A stretch of 64,000 nt of DNA, from NCBI GenBank assembly GCA_900095095.1, contig FMBT01000297.1, forward strand, positions 124,001-188,000, written 5' to 3'. The notes beneath the pieces were generated by a model. It was not told the DNA's origin. It ran no database searches and saw nothing but the letters and a program-made list of their open reading frames with translations. Of this stretch, positions 33,837-45,128 are shown in pieces. The position numbers and the translations under genes are program-made. Origin of the DNA: Fragilariopsis cylindrus CCMP1102. Its lineage: Eukaryota; Bacillariophyta; Bacillariophyceae; Bacillariales; Bacillariaceae. The number at the start of each line of letters is the position of its first letter. The first letter of the stretch is position 1.

Positions 33837-34004
33837 TACTTCCTCCGTGCGTAATTAAGACGCAAGGAGGATGAGGGAAACTTGTGACTTTAACCCTCTA
33901 TTTTGTTAGTAGATCTAAATATTTTAAGGTTTTAGCGTGCTTTTACAAGCGCTAAATTTTCAGCCGATAGCGCGGGTGAATTAACGCGTTGCACGGAGGA
34001 AGTA
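33837..34004. mobile_element. Stowaway-like MITE (Tc1/mariner type) with TA duplication
   Basis: A 164-base non-coding element (33839-34002) with terminal inverted repeats. The left end is CTTCCTCCGTGCGTAATTA; the right end read on the other strand is CTTCCTCCGTGCAACG. The first 12 bases match exactly and a second match (TTAATT) lies further in. A TA dinucleotide flanks each side (33837-33838 and 34003-34004), the target duplication made by Tc1/mariner transposases. The ends resemble the plant Stowaway terminus CTCCCTCCGT. It is too short to encode a transposase, so it must have moved with a partner's enzyme. It sits about 140 bases upstream of the next gene's start. Confidence 0.85.
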
Positions 34005-34142
34005 CAGTGCGCAAAACAAGCCATCATTATTTGCTTTCAGTTAGAGAGTTGATTGATCAAATAATTAAAATGAATGCCGTAATCGAGCATACAGTACGTC
34101 ACACCAATATAAAGATACAAAAAATACTTCTTGAATAACAAA

Positions 34143-35288
34143 ATGAAAGGACTACTACTACAACAGCACCTACTAGTTCCCGGTCTATTGATATGGCTCT
34201 GGGTGGGATCACAATCAGTGTTATCTCTAACGACGACGAACAGCAACGGCAACGGCAACGGCGACAACATCAGCAACAACAACAACAAACCTACACAACG
34301 ACGTGATTTTGTGAACACCGCAATCATCAGCAGTGCAAACTGGCCTCATTGCATCATCTTTCTTTCCTCATGTGTCACGGGCGGCAGCAGATGATAATCC
34401 AAACAAGAATAATCAACAACAACTTCCTTTTTGTGTCATTGGTGCCAATGGAAAGACTGGAACTAAATGTGTCCAAGACATTTTGAATAGAGGGATGGCT
34501 GTGAAGGCATCCTCTCGAAGTGGGATTTATTACGAAACCACCGAGAAGGAGGAGGAGGCATCATTGGAAAACAACAGCAACACCCAGAAGAAGAATCCAC
34601 TATTGTTGCCAACTATTTGTGATGTGACTGTCCCTTCCACGGTAGATTCCGCTGTGAAAGGTTGTCGTGCAGTGATCTTTGCAGCATCCGCATCCAAACA
34701 GGGTGGTACACCCTCCGTGGTGGATAATTTAGGATTACAGAATGTTGCAACGGCTTGTATTGCCAACAACATTCCACATCTTGTCATCGTCTCGAGTGGT
34801 GGTGTGAGTAAACCAGATTCTCCAGTATATAAATTTTGAATATTTTTGGTGGTATTATGGAAGAAAAAATAAAAGGAGAGGACACTATCCGAGAAATGTA
34901 TGCAAATCTCGACAACAACAACAAAGATGACAAGCAGCAAGGAGGTGTTTTGACGTATACAATAATCCGACCGGGAGGATTGACAGAAGATCCGATTCGT
35001 GGTGTTTCTGACATCGAGCTTAATCAGGGTGATACGAGATCAGGTCGAATCTCTCGATACGATGTGGCAAAATTGTGCGTCGAAGCTTCGTTTTATCCAG
35101 AGTTGACGGGATCGACCACCTTTGAATGTTACGATGGTGATACTGGAAAGGGACTTGGTAGCGTCGGGATCAGCAATATTTTGAAAAGAAAATCTGATTC
35201 ATCATCCTCCGAACTTGAAAAATCTGGAAAAGAGCGACGTGGAGATTCGTACAAGGCACTCTTTTCGGGTTTGGAAAAAGATGCATGA
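34143..35288 (+). CDS. Atypical short-chain dehydrogenase (NmrA-like), organelle presequence, two frame breaks
   Basis: Three overlapping frames make one gene. Frame one starts at the ATG at 34143 with a signal-like helix (LLVPGLLIWLWVGSQSVLSL) and then RRDFVNTAIISS. The next frame (from about 34337) begins with a hydrophobic run and SRAAADD, then the NAD(P)-binding loop FCVIGANGKTGTKCV and SAVKGCRAVIFAASA. Near 34840, in a run of T, the frame changes again to IFGGIMEEKIKGED, TYTIIRPGGLTEDP and RISRYDVAKLCVEA. The domain order is that of atypical SDRs that bind NAD(P). The RR pair, hydrophobic run and AxA-like end suggest a thylakoid-type (Tat) second signal, hence a plastid protein, by inference. 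Both breaks are single-base and lie in otherwise well-kept sequence. Confidence 0.75.
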
Positions 35289-35780
35289 GCAGTTCACTAA
35301 CTGTTAGTGAGGTCATCGAAGAAACGCTACGCCTGCAACCGATTATAATCATCAAGTAGAATGTGGAGCTTGAAGGATAATAATTTATAACCCTTTATAG
35401 TATAAAAATAAATGAACAATACAAGTGGATTACTGATAATTTCCTACTGCAACAAAAACCTAGGATAGTTTAAATAGAGTTACAGACAAATAATATTTCA
35501 TATTTGATCTAAAGGAAGATGTTTCGGCTAATTATTCCAATGAATTTTCATTTGCAAAGACGACGTATAAACAGGTGACAAGGATTTGATTTCTTGAAAA
35601 ATTTAGACCCTAATTTAATTAATCTGGTAGTTGTGATTGATCTTGACAAGTAATACAAGAAAGTGGTGCATCATTGTCTACTGATATTTTTTTTGTTTGA
35701 TATAATGTAGAGAAAGAATCTCCCTTCCTCTATAGTAGATTCAGGTACTACTGTACTTTTAATTAGTACTACTTACTTAC
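35289..35780. other. Intergenic stretch between convergent genes
   Basis: About 490 bases, AT-rich; a short inverted repeat (CAGTTCACTAACTGTTAGTG) just after the SDR stop could be a 3' hairpin. Nothing else. Confidence 0.45.
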
Positions 35781-37675
35781 TTACTTGATTCGAGTTGCAG
35801 TATAGAGTATAGGTGCACAATCCATGCCTAATTTTTCATGTTGAGCAACTCTCCAAGTTGATTTTGGATTATTGCTATACTTACGTTGATCTACGATCTT
35901 TTCCATAGCACGATAAACAACAAAAGCTATATCATTCTCTCGTATCGCTAATAAATCGTTATCGTTATTGTCATTGGCGTTGTTATCGTCATCTTCCTCT
36001 GATGTTGTCCCTATTGCCGTTGATGTTGATGTTGATGTTGTTTTTACGAATGAAATTATTTCTTCTTCCCATGTTCTAATATTACTTGTTAATAATGCTA
36101 AACACGTCACGAATAACTTCACAGCCATATCTTCTTCAACATTGGTTGCTGGATATGTTGCGATACTAATCATCCCCCATTCCGTATCATTGATGTTGCA
36201 TCAACTAATGAACTAATAGTTGTTTCCGTAGTTGTTACACAATCCTTATTATTATCATCCTTACTAGCATCCACACTGCCAACACCTGGTAACCATCCCA
36301 AATTATATACAATCAATCCCACAGATGATATATTCCTAGGTCGAGGTAAAACCTCATGAGACGTTTCTATAATTCGAACCTTATTGTTAATAACATCTTC
36401 GTCGTCGGTATCTTTACTACTACAGTCCATGTTGTTATTGTTACTGCTGTTGTTGTTACTATTGATAACACTGATACCAATCGACGAAGGCAAGACCTTA
36501 CCAAGTGCATGACTTGTTTTTTCACAAGCTAAGGGTTGTATATCCAAACACAAAAGTTCGGAATGACATGTTGTAGATGTAGTAGTAGTACTTGTCGTAC
36601 TAGAAGTGTCATTGCCAATGTCATTGCCATTATTATTAGTATTTGAAAATAATAGTTCGGCAAGTTTGATCGAATCATATCCTTGACCACACGTTGCATC
36701 AATCACGGTATCGACATTAGGACGAATTATTGTACCCCATAATAAATGTGCTAATGCAATTGTTTGAAAGGCAGGATTTGATCTATAGGAATATGCAGAT
36801 TGTTGTTGTTGTTGTTGTTGCTGTTGTGCCGGTGGCGGAGGATCATTCTGATTCTGTTCCGACCACGATGACGATGACGACGACGCTGGGAATGATGAGG
36901 ATTCTTTTTGATTTGTTTCATTACTAACGGTGGAAGAAGATGATGAGGAAGAAGGATATCGAGAGTCGTTCGTACCATTATTACTATTTGATACCACCGT
37001 TGGAGGTATGATTATTGGCGTTGTTGTTGTTGTTGTTGTTGTCGTCGCCACTGATGACGACGTCCTCGTGGTTGTTGCTGCTGCTGCTGCTGCTGCTGTT
37101 GCTGCTGCTGTTGTAGAATATGCTCGTTGGAGAGTAGATTGAAACAACCTTTGAAATGGTACGACGATATCAACATCATCATTATTAACATCATTATTAG
37201 CATCATTAGAATTATTGTTTTTTGGTGACGGTGGCGACGATGATGATGTTCTTGTTGCTGTTGCGGTCGCAATAGGGGAAGTTTTCAGTAGAATGGATTC
37301 TACGACGTCACGAACGAGAGCTCTATTATCGTCGTTGTTGTTGTTGTTGTAATCCTTTTCTTCCTCACTCCCACTACTATCTTCGTTTTCATTTTCACTT
37401 CGAGAACAATACAATGTTGGTGGTGACCATCGTCGGTGATATTTCTGCTGCAGTGGGTGTGGCTTCTTATTAGAGACCCGACAAAAGCCTCCTGTTTGAA
37501 AGATCAACGACGATGATGATGATGATGACGATTTTACCGGATGATATGTAAATCCTCTGACAAAAAGTTTCTTCGTAGTACTTCGTATTCTACCTATTGT
37601 TGAGACGACCATCATTAGTGATAGTATTACCATTGCTGTGGCCACTATTTTCGTCTTCTTGTTCTTCTTTGCCAT
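35781..37675 (-). CDS. YtqB-type SAM-dependent methyltransferase, one frame break at a G run
   Basis: The first frame (37675 to 36170) starts with a signal-like helix (VATAMVILSLMMVVSTIG) and then a long disordered Ser/Thr/Asn/Gln region. From about residue 300 it shows the family core: NPAFQTIALAHLLWG, TVIDATCGQGYDSIKLAELL (SAM loop), LLCLDIQPLACEKTSHALG, VRIIETSHEVLP, LIVYNLGWLPG and TTTETTISSLVDATSMIRNGG. At 36174-36178, a run of five G, the frame changes and continues as ISIATYPATNVEEDMAVKLF and AQHEKLGMDCAPILYTATRI. The family (rRNA_methylase/YtqB; one bacterial member was later shown to act on the tRNA U34 aminomethyl group) fits both halves. The presequence suggests secretory or plastid entry. 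Confidence 0.78.
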
Positions 37676-37737
37676 TGTTATTGTGGAGATACGTCGTTAG
37701 GATAGGGATGGGGTCGGATGGGCAACTTCTGGAACAT

Positions 37738-38825
37738 GCTGTCTTTATATCGCATCATACTTCGAAGTAGGAGCTCCTGTACTGTACATCATTCCGAAGG
37801 CAATCACAAGCAAACAATCAGATCTTGTAATTTTGATTTTTTCCCCATTGAAAAAAATTCAAAAAATCATTGAACGTACAACATACAGACTTTTTAACGT
37901 AACAACTGAAACTAACCGGGACTCACTTTGATTACACTTGACACTGCTCTAACATTCGACAGCATGGAACACCGAAGCTATTTTATTGTAAAACAAGCTT
38001 CAAGCTAGCAAGGAATCTAAGCCTACCGTAATAGACTATAGTGATATCAAAATAGAGCTGTAGTATTTGAACTGTTGCTTCTTCATCCTACATCTACCGT
38101 ACTTGCATATTCATCACATAGATAGTGAAGCAGTATACTTCATATACGCACGCAACCATTCAAACGCAGACGACGTATCGTTCAAGATTAAAGGAACCAT
38201 GAACGCCGATAATAATAAAAACCATGCGGATAAACAACAGCTTGCTACCACTGAACAAGAACAAGCACAAGAACAACAAGCTACTTCTGCTGCTACTGCT
38301 GCACGGAGGAAAAGGCTGGAATTGTTTTCATTTTCTTTCCGAACACCAAATTCAATTCGTGAATTAAGAATTATGTTTGTTAAATGCGGTCTAATAATAG
38401 TACTGATCATTCTTCTAATATTTATCGGGGCTTCGATAGTGATAGGGATACAGAAGCTGAAGTTGTGAAGCATTGACGAGAGGAATATTAGATGACGAGG
38501 ATGGAAATTTTGAAAGAGAAAAGGATACGAAGAAGAAACGACCACGATGGCACTTGAATAAATCAAAGAAAGAATGAATGAAAGAAAGAAAGAAAGAAAA
38601 AGAACGTTGAACGGATAGATTCAACGTTTGTGTTTTCAATGAGTCGCAACACTCGCGAAAATGCAACGTGAATAGTACTTTGCATTGCACCACTAAATAG
38701 GGAGGACTATGCCGTATTAACAATTAATTACATTAGATCTTAGCTACTAACTAGGTGTCATTTATATACACTGTTTCCTTCTTTTTAAAATACATTGCTT
38801 ATATACCTTAGCTACCACTTACCAA
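37738..38825 (+). repeat. Tandem duplication, copy 1 (shortened)
   Basis: This segment matches 38837-40820 along both flanks: its left part (37738-38200) and its right part (about 38575-38825, GTTGAACGGATAGATTC, then GTTTTCAATGAGTCGCAACA and beyond) are clearly homologous to the second copy. About 0.9 kb of the middle present in copy 2 is absent here. The junction with copy 2 is only about 11 bases. Confidence 0.85.
38199..38468 (+). pseudogene. Decayed ankyrin-like gene copy, now an 89-codon ORF with membrane-like end
   Basis: Starts with MNADNNKNHADKQQLATTEQ, the same beginning as the copy at 39328, then departs. The DNA still shows the family's CGGGGCTTCGATAGTGATAGG and AGAAGCTGAAGTT signature (DSDRDTEAEV in the family frame), but the open frame now reads it shifted, as GLIIVLIILLIFIGASIVIGI. 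Downstream of the stop, family sequence jumps from a TGACGAGAGG-like site straight to the basic tail (KRKDTKK equivalent at 38510-38560), so most of the ankyrin part is deleted. No functional protein of the family can come from it. Confidence 0.75.
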
Positions 38826-38836
38826 CTTGAATATAT

Positions 38837-40820
38837 GCTGTCTTGTTTATCGCATCATACCGGTAGCTACATCATTATTTCCGAAGGCAATCACTTTTCA
38901 AGATCAATTCAGATCTTGTAATTTTGATTTGTCCCATCGATCAGCAAAAAATCATTGAACGTACAACATACAGACTTTTTTACAACGTAACAAAAACGAA
39001 AAACCTTAACGGCGCGTTCGAATTTCAAACTAACGAAGGGACTGCATGCACTGCTAACATTCAACATTGAACATCAACAGCATGAAGACCGAAGCTTTTC
39101 TATTATAACAAGGTAGCAAGGAACAGTATAAGCCCACCGTAATAAATCTAATATCAAAATTACTAGAGCCGTAGCATTTGAACTGTTCTTGCTCCTTCAT
39201 CCTGCATCTACCGTACCGTACTTGCATATTCATCACATAGATAGTGAAGAAGTAGTAGCTTCGTATATACGTACGCACGCAACCATTCAACACAGACGAC
39301 GTATCGTTCAAGATACTGCAGGAAACCATGAACGCCGATAATAACAACCAGCATGCGGAGGAACATGAACAGCTTGCTACTACTACTGAACAAGCTCAAG
39401 CGGCACAACAGCAACAACAACAACAACAACAAGCTATTATTTTTCTCAAAAAAATGATTCTGGTACTTGAAAAAATGGAAACATTTCCTTTACAAACAAG
39501 AAATAAAACTGATGAATTAGTTGAAAGTTTCCTTGAAGAACTTGGAGATGATGTTCATGAGATGCTTTGTGGTAGTAACGCTGATCCTGATTCTGATAAT
39601 TATCGTGGCTTAGATAGTGAGCGGGATACAGAAGCTGAAGTTGAAGCTATTGTTCGGTTTTTCCCTGAAGTTTTGACGAGAAGAAAAGAAGATGACGAGG
39701 ATGAAGAAGATGATGAGGATAGAGGTTCTTACTATCCAATTCAATTCCTCGCATCCGCGGGTTGCAACCTAAAAACTATATCATTCATCCCACTCTTAGC
39801 TAGACTAGCAATAGAGCTCGGTTTGTTTGAGGAAACGAGAGGGGAGGATTGTTATGCACATATTCTGGTCGCTGTAATGTTTTACATCTCCTCATTTATA
39901 GTGACCCTGCTATTGTTAATATCGGGACGAAAAATATCTAACTATCGATGATAAATATCTACAAGTTTTGATCCAATTGAGAAAATTGGGTCTTCTAAAG
40001 AAGGAAGATATTAAAGGTATAGCCTATTACACAACTTGTGCAGAGAAGATTATTTTGCAGAAAAGAGATTTAGGTTCTTGGTTGAATGGGATCCAACTGC
40101 GCTATTGCACGCTACTGGAAATGGGTGGTACCGATTCATTGCGCATCAACAAGAGATGCTTCCGTTAGAGGATTCAAACATGTATTCGAGGCTGGTATCC
40201 GTTATTATCAAGGAAGGATGGAATCGAGCTTCTCTTCCGCAAAAATGATCAAGCATGATGACACCCTTCCGAATGGCTTGTATGAATTCTGAACATGGAA
40301 AAGTAATGGAAGTCGTTGAAGATACTCTTGCACATTGTTATGCATCTTCAGACAATACACCACCATTAAACATTGAGGAGGCATTATTATCAGCAGCTAT
40401 TGACGAAAATATTCACTTAGATTGTGTATATTTTCTGTTGCGGAGAGAACCGGATATCTTACGAAAACTACTATCACCATCCTCGATTACGACAGATAGC
40501 ACCAAGACGATTGTGACAGAAATCAATCCGAAAAAGCGAAAGAGAAAGGATACGAAGAAGAATGACCACGATGGCACTTGAATAATCCAAGAAAGAAAGA
40601 AAGAAAGAGAAAGTTGAACGGATAGATTCGACGTTGTGTTTTCAATGAGTCGCAACACTCGCGAAAACGCAACGTAATAGTACTTGCATTACATCAATAG
40701 GAGGACTATACCGTATTAACAATTAATTACATTAGATCTTAGCTACTAGCTAGGTGTCATTATATACACTGTTCCTTTTCTTAAAATGCATTGCATATAT
40801 AGCTTAGCTAGCACTTACCC
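38837..40820 (+). repeat. Tandem duplication, copy 2 (longer)
   Basis: Second member of the tandem pair, carrying the nearly full-length ankyrin-like pseudogene plus flanks shared with copy 1. Shared features include the upstream run TTGCATATTCATCACATAG at 39221 and the downstream run ACAATTAATTACATTAGATC. Many small insertions and deletions separate the copies, so the duplication is not recent. Confidence 0.85.
39328..40581 (+). pseudogene. Ankyrin-like family gene with several frame breaks
   Basis: The first 150 or so codons match the intact gene at 5638-6882: poly-Gln, then FLKKMILVLEKMETFPLQTR, NKTDELVESFLEELGDDVHE and RDTEAEVEAIVRFFPEVLTR. After about base 39860 the homology continues only by changing frame, through QLRKLGLLKKEDIK, DYFAEKRFRFLVEWDPTALL, then a last open frame from 40255 (MACMNSEHGKVMEVVEDTLA, HLDCVYFLLRREPDILRKLL, basic tail). 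At least four frame changes are needed, and there are no intron-like GT...AG pairs at them. It is a pseudogene unless the assembly is at fault. The ancestral product would be like the intact paralogue. Confidence 0.8.
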
Positions 40821-40891
40821 ATTATAGTGTACTCATCATCTATCTAAGTAACTGACCATAGCTCCGAAACGATCATCGACAGCCGAACGAC

Positions 40892-43323
40892 TTAGTAAGG
40901 ACCTGCATTATTCGTGTCTGTTGCTGTAGAAGAGGTCGTAAATGTTACTGCTTTGATAGGATAATATTTTTTAATAAGTGATCCAAATAAATGTAGTAAT
41001 TGTTGCTTTGTATATTGTACAGGAAAATCAATTAAATGCTTAGGATAACGCATCCGTTCTTCATCATTCGTAATTTTCCTATAACACGGCTTAGGACGGG
41101 TAGCTTCATCCCAATCAATTAAAAACAAATGATTATGATTACGATTACGACTATGATTGCTAGCATTCGTTGAGTCGTCATCGTTACCTTCACTTCCATT
41201 GTTATCACTATCCTTATCATCATCGCTATCGTCATTATCATTATCTCATCATCATCGTACATAACATTCCCCTCATTAATATCACCATGAACAAGACTAT
41301 TCCCATTATTTGTATTTCAAGTGTTGATCGTGCCAGATTGAAATATTCATATTTAAATTTTTTCCAGGATAACTTTTGTTGTTTCCGATGACCTGAATAT
41401 GATGACGACGATTTTGTCTGTCCATTCTCCTCCTCCATCATAATGTTCGATAATTTTGTACCAACCGATCTCATTATGGTAATCGATCGAAACTGTCCTA
41501 TATAACTATCAATTGGATACAAATATAACCATTTTTTTAGTATTGTTACCTTAAAAGCAGTAGCTGCAGCGGTGATGGTTGCAGTCGCAGTCGCAGTTGT
41601 AGTGTTGTGCTACTAGCGCTGATAGCAGTAGCAGTAGTAGCAGTAGCAAATGAAGGAGAAGTAAAGAAGAATTCTTTCTTTGGGGTGCTTGTTCTTGTTA
41701 TTGTTGATGGCGCTGTTGCTGTTTCTGTTTTTCTTGTCGCAGTTGCAAAATAGTCAATTGTTTTTGAAAACTATTCCGTGTTGGACCATTAATAGCAAAT
41801 CGTGCTATATCCCAAAATTCACCAAACGATGATGGTGTTTTAAATTTGATGTACCATATATCTTTTCTGGTTGTACTGCATTAGTATTCTTATTGCCATT
41901 GTCAATGTCATTGTCATTGTCATTGTTATAAGCAGAAGTAGAAAAGTACGTGTAGCAGGATTAGTAGTAGTAGTAGCAAAATCGGGGAATGCTTTTAGGA
42001 ATTTTGCTATACCACCACTTTCTTCTTTTTCTAATTCATCGTAGATATCGTTGTTGTCGTCGTTGTCGTTATTACCGCCGTTGTTATCTTTTACTCCTGT
42101 AGCTGAAGTCTTATTTATACCAAATTGTAATAATTCTTTGACAGTATCAATACCAGAACAACGAATAACTAAAGAACCAGTAATTGTTGGAATAATCTGC
42201 CACCTTGTTGTTGTGGCATTCCTACTCGTATTGGGTGGCTGCTACTGCTACTGATGTTGTTGTTGTTGATGATAATAATGCTGATGGTAATAGCATACAT
42301 CCAGAATTAGTAGAACAACTACTTGAATTTGATAACAACAGGTTTTGTTCATTATTCAACATAGACAACGAATGATGACGACAAAAATTAATTGTGTCAA
42401 ATCTTGTAGTATTAGTTCTGATGATGACGTCGATAATAAGGATGACGATGACGATGATGATGGTAGTATTAAATCATGTCGTTTTGTATAAGTATATAAA
42501 GGATAACGTCCACCGATTAGATTATAATCACTCGATGGTTTTTCTAACATTAATAAAGTTATCCATAAAACAACTGCTGCATCTGCCTTGCTTGTTGTTG
42601 TTGTTGTCGTTGTTATAGTAAATCCATATACACGACGTATATCAACATTCTGTATTGTACGAAAATACCATATTCGATAGTATAATGATGCGGAACATCG
42701 TAGGATAGCGATTCTATTATTATTATTAGTAGCGTCCTGATGATAGATTTCACCATCTAAAAGAAATGATCGCGCTGTCGTAGTAGTAGGATTATTACTA
42801 CTACCACCCCCCTTATTACTACAACTTGTAGTAGTACATGATAAAATCATTGACCTAGATGGATTACGTTTTGTTAAAAGTGCACATCCCATAGTATCAT
42901 TATCATTATTGGACACCGCTTCTTCAGTATCATCATCATCATGACCCTTAACATTAACATCACCATTAACATATCGATCCAATACAGAACGAGGATTTTC
43001 ATTATTGTTGTCATAGATTGGTAATACCTTCACATTAGCAGTAGCAGTAGTGCTGGGGGTTTTGTCATCATCTTTCTTCTTCTTTTTCTTATTATCACTA
43101 TTACTATTACTACTATTATTATTTTGGTTGATCCATTTTTCTAATAAACCAATCAAACTTTTTTTACGACGATTATTATTGGTACCATCATTGGTATTAT
43201 TATTATTTAGACATGCCTTACGTAAATTACTTTTTGTAGGAAACTTCAACAACAACGACGACGATAATGGGGTAGTAGTAGTAGTAGTAGCCTTGTCGTC
43301 ATCTTCTTCTATATCACTGCTGT

Positions 43324-43360
<37 letters not shown>

Positions 43361-43510
43361 ATTGCCATCATTTGTTTTTGTCGGTCGTCGAATCCCTACT
43401 TTTATTTCCCATTCTTCTTTTTTTGTTATTGTAATTATCTGAATAGATTTATCAATCAAAGACAAAGACGACGATAACATTGATGATGATTCTTCATCGT
43501 CATTGTCCAT
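40892..43510 (-). pseudogene. Protein-kinase-like gene, broken into several frames
   Basis: A 384-codon frame from the ATG at 43510 holds an acidic, Ser/Asn-rich region and RSFLLDGEIYHQ, IWYFRTIQNVDIRRVYGFTI, then drifts out of frame near 42400. Further fragments follow in order on the same strand: SLVIRCSGIDTVKELLQFGI (about 42130-42190), WYIKFKTPSSFGEFWDIARF (about 41820-41880), YPIDSYIGQFRSITIMRSVG (about 41460-41520), a catalytic-loop-like LVHGDINEGNVMYDDDE (41245-41295) and a DFG-like LFLIDWDEATRPKPCY (41090-41125). The HGDI...N and IDWD pair is typical of atypical, small-molecule-type or FunK1-type kinases. At least five single-base frame changes separate the pieces. The repeats around the breaks (GATGAT, GTTGTT) make both true decay and consensus errors plausible. 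Confidence 0.6.
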
Positions 43511-44003
43511 CTAAATAGATAAATCGATCAATCAAACACGTTGTTTGCTTAGTAAGCTTTTTGTAGTCGCTCTTCTGTCCTATCTCAAATCTCTGCCTCC
43601 TTTCCTTTCCTTCGTCGCCATTTGTGTATAGTGTGATGTGTGTAACAAGCGAGCAAAAGGTTAACGACAGTATTCAATATTATGACATCACATTTCCCGC
43701 CGTGTTTGTTTTTAGCAAATAAAAAAGTGAGGAGTTAACCACTTTATCCTTTCCCCCCCGAATTTGCACGCGCAATCTACGCGCCCATCGTCGACGATAC
43801 AAACAGTCAACTACAAATATGAACAAGAACAATTATCGCTCATCTATCATTGCAATGACAACAAAGAGACAACGATGACGACGAAGAAGACGACGACGAA
43901 AACAACAATAATGGCATAGCTCTGTATTGTATTGGTATTGAGATCGAATTTCTGAAAAAAAAACCTTATACAAGGTACTGACTGGTGGTATCATCGCAAT
44001 GTT
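43511..44003. other. Divergent intergenic region
   Basis: About 490 bases between divergent genes, with a run of eight C at about 43753-43760. No gene seen. Confidence 0.5.
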
Positions 44004-45093
44004 ATGATGACGAACCGCGACGATAATATTAGTATACGTCATCCGCCAGGAGGTAATGGTACTTCTTGTACTGAGAAAACGAAGCAGAAGAAGAAGGGTG
44101 AGAATGAGGTACATAGTATGATAACAACAACTGATACAACAACAGATACGAATACAAATACAAATACGACGATGACGAGTGCTCGTAAACCTCGTATCAA
44201 ACCTCGTATCAAACCTCATCACCAAAATCATCCCAAACATATTTGTCAAAGTCCAAGCCCCAATCATCGATCGAGAATCATTAAACAACCATCATTGCCG
44301 ATTCCTACTACTACTTATCGTCATCGCCGCTGCCGTTTGACGACACCACTACTGGTATCAATTGCATTCTGTATATTAATTTTCTATTCTATTGCAAGTA
44401 TAATGAGTTTTAATATACTGATCTTTCATCATCAGCCGCAACAACAAGAGGTTGAAGGTGATAAAATGCTATCAAATACTCCTCGTCATTATAATCCTCG
44501 ATTATTTCGTACTAGTAATCGTAACACCAAATCTACTACAACAGGTACAAGTACAAGCACAAGCACAAGCACGAGTACTACGTCTACTAATTCAACGGGT
44601 TTTGTCCGATATTCTCAGCGATACAGCAACAACAGTGATGTTGTTAAATATGGAACAATTAAAAATAAAAATAATCATACCAGAAAGACTATTATATTTC
44701 AACGAAAATATTCCAGAATAATATATTTTTTACATATTCATAAATCAGCTGGAACCTATTTTTGTCAACAAGCCTTTAAAAATCAAATGAGTGCTAATTA
44801 TCCTATGAATTGCAATGTACAGGAAAATCAAAGATGTTGTGGTATTGATACTGAAAAGGGTAATTACAAAAGTCAAATTGACTATGCACAATCCTCCACA
44901 TTCGATGTAGTGGCATCCGAAAAAGAAATGTATGATATAATGATACCACAATATTATGATTATGTTGTGTCATTACGTCATTCTCAATCAAGATATTATA
45001 GTCATTGGTCGCATTTAAAACGTACAGCAATAGAAATATACAATAAGAGATATAAATTTGAATTAAAAATTCAACGTAATAATAATATACGTC

Positions 45094-45128
<35 letters not shown>

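Noticed and set aside
39862-40255. Introns as the cause of frame changes in the ankyrin-like copy
   Set aside because: The paralogue at 5638-6882 has no introns, and no GT...AG pairs of intron size lie at the changes.
43050-43442. Poly-Leu/Val plus-strand ORF suggesting a membrane protein
   Set aside because: Antisense of Asn, Ser and Thr runs in the kinase-like gene.
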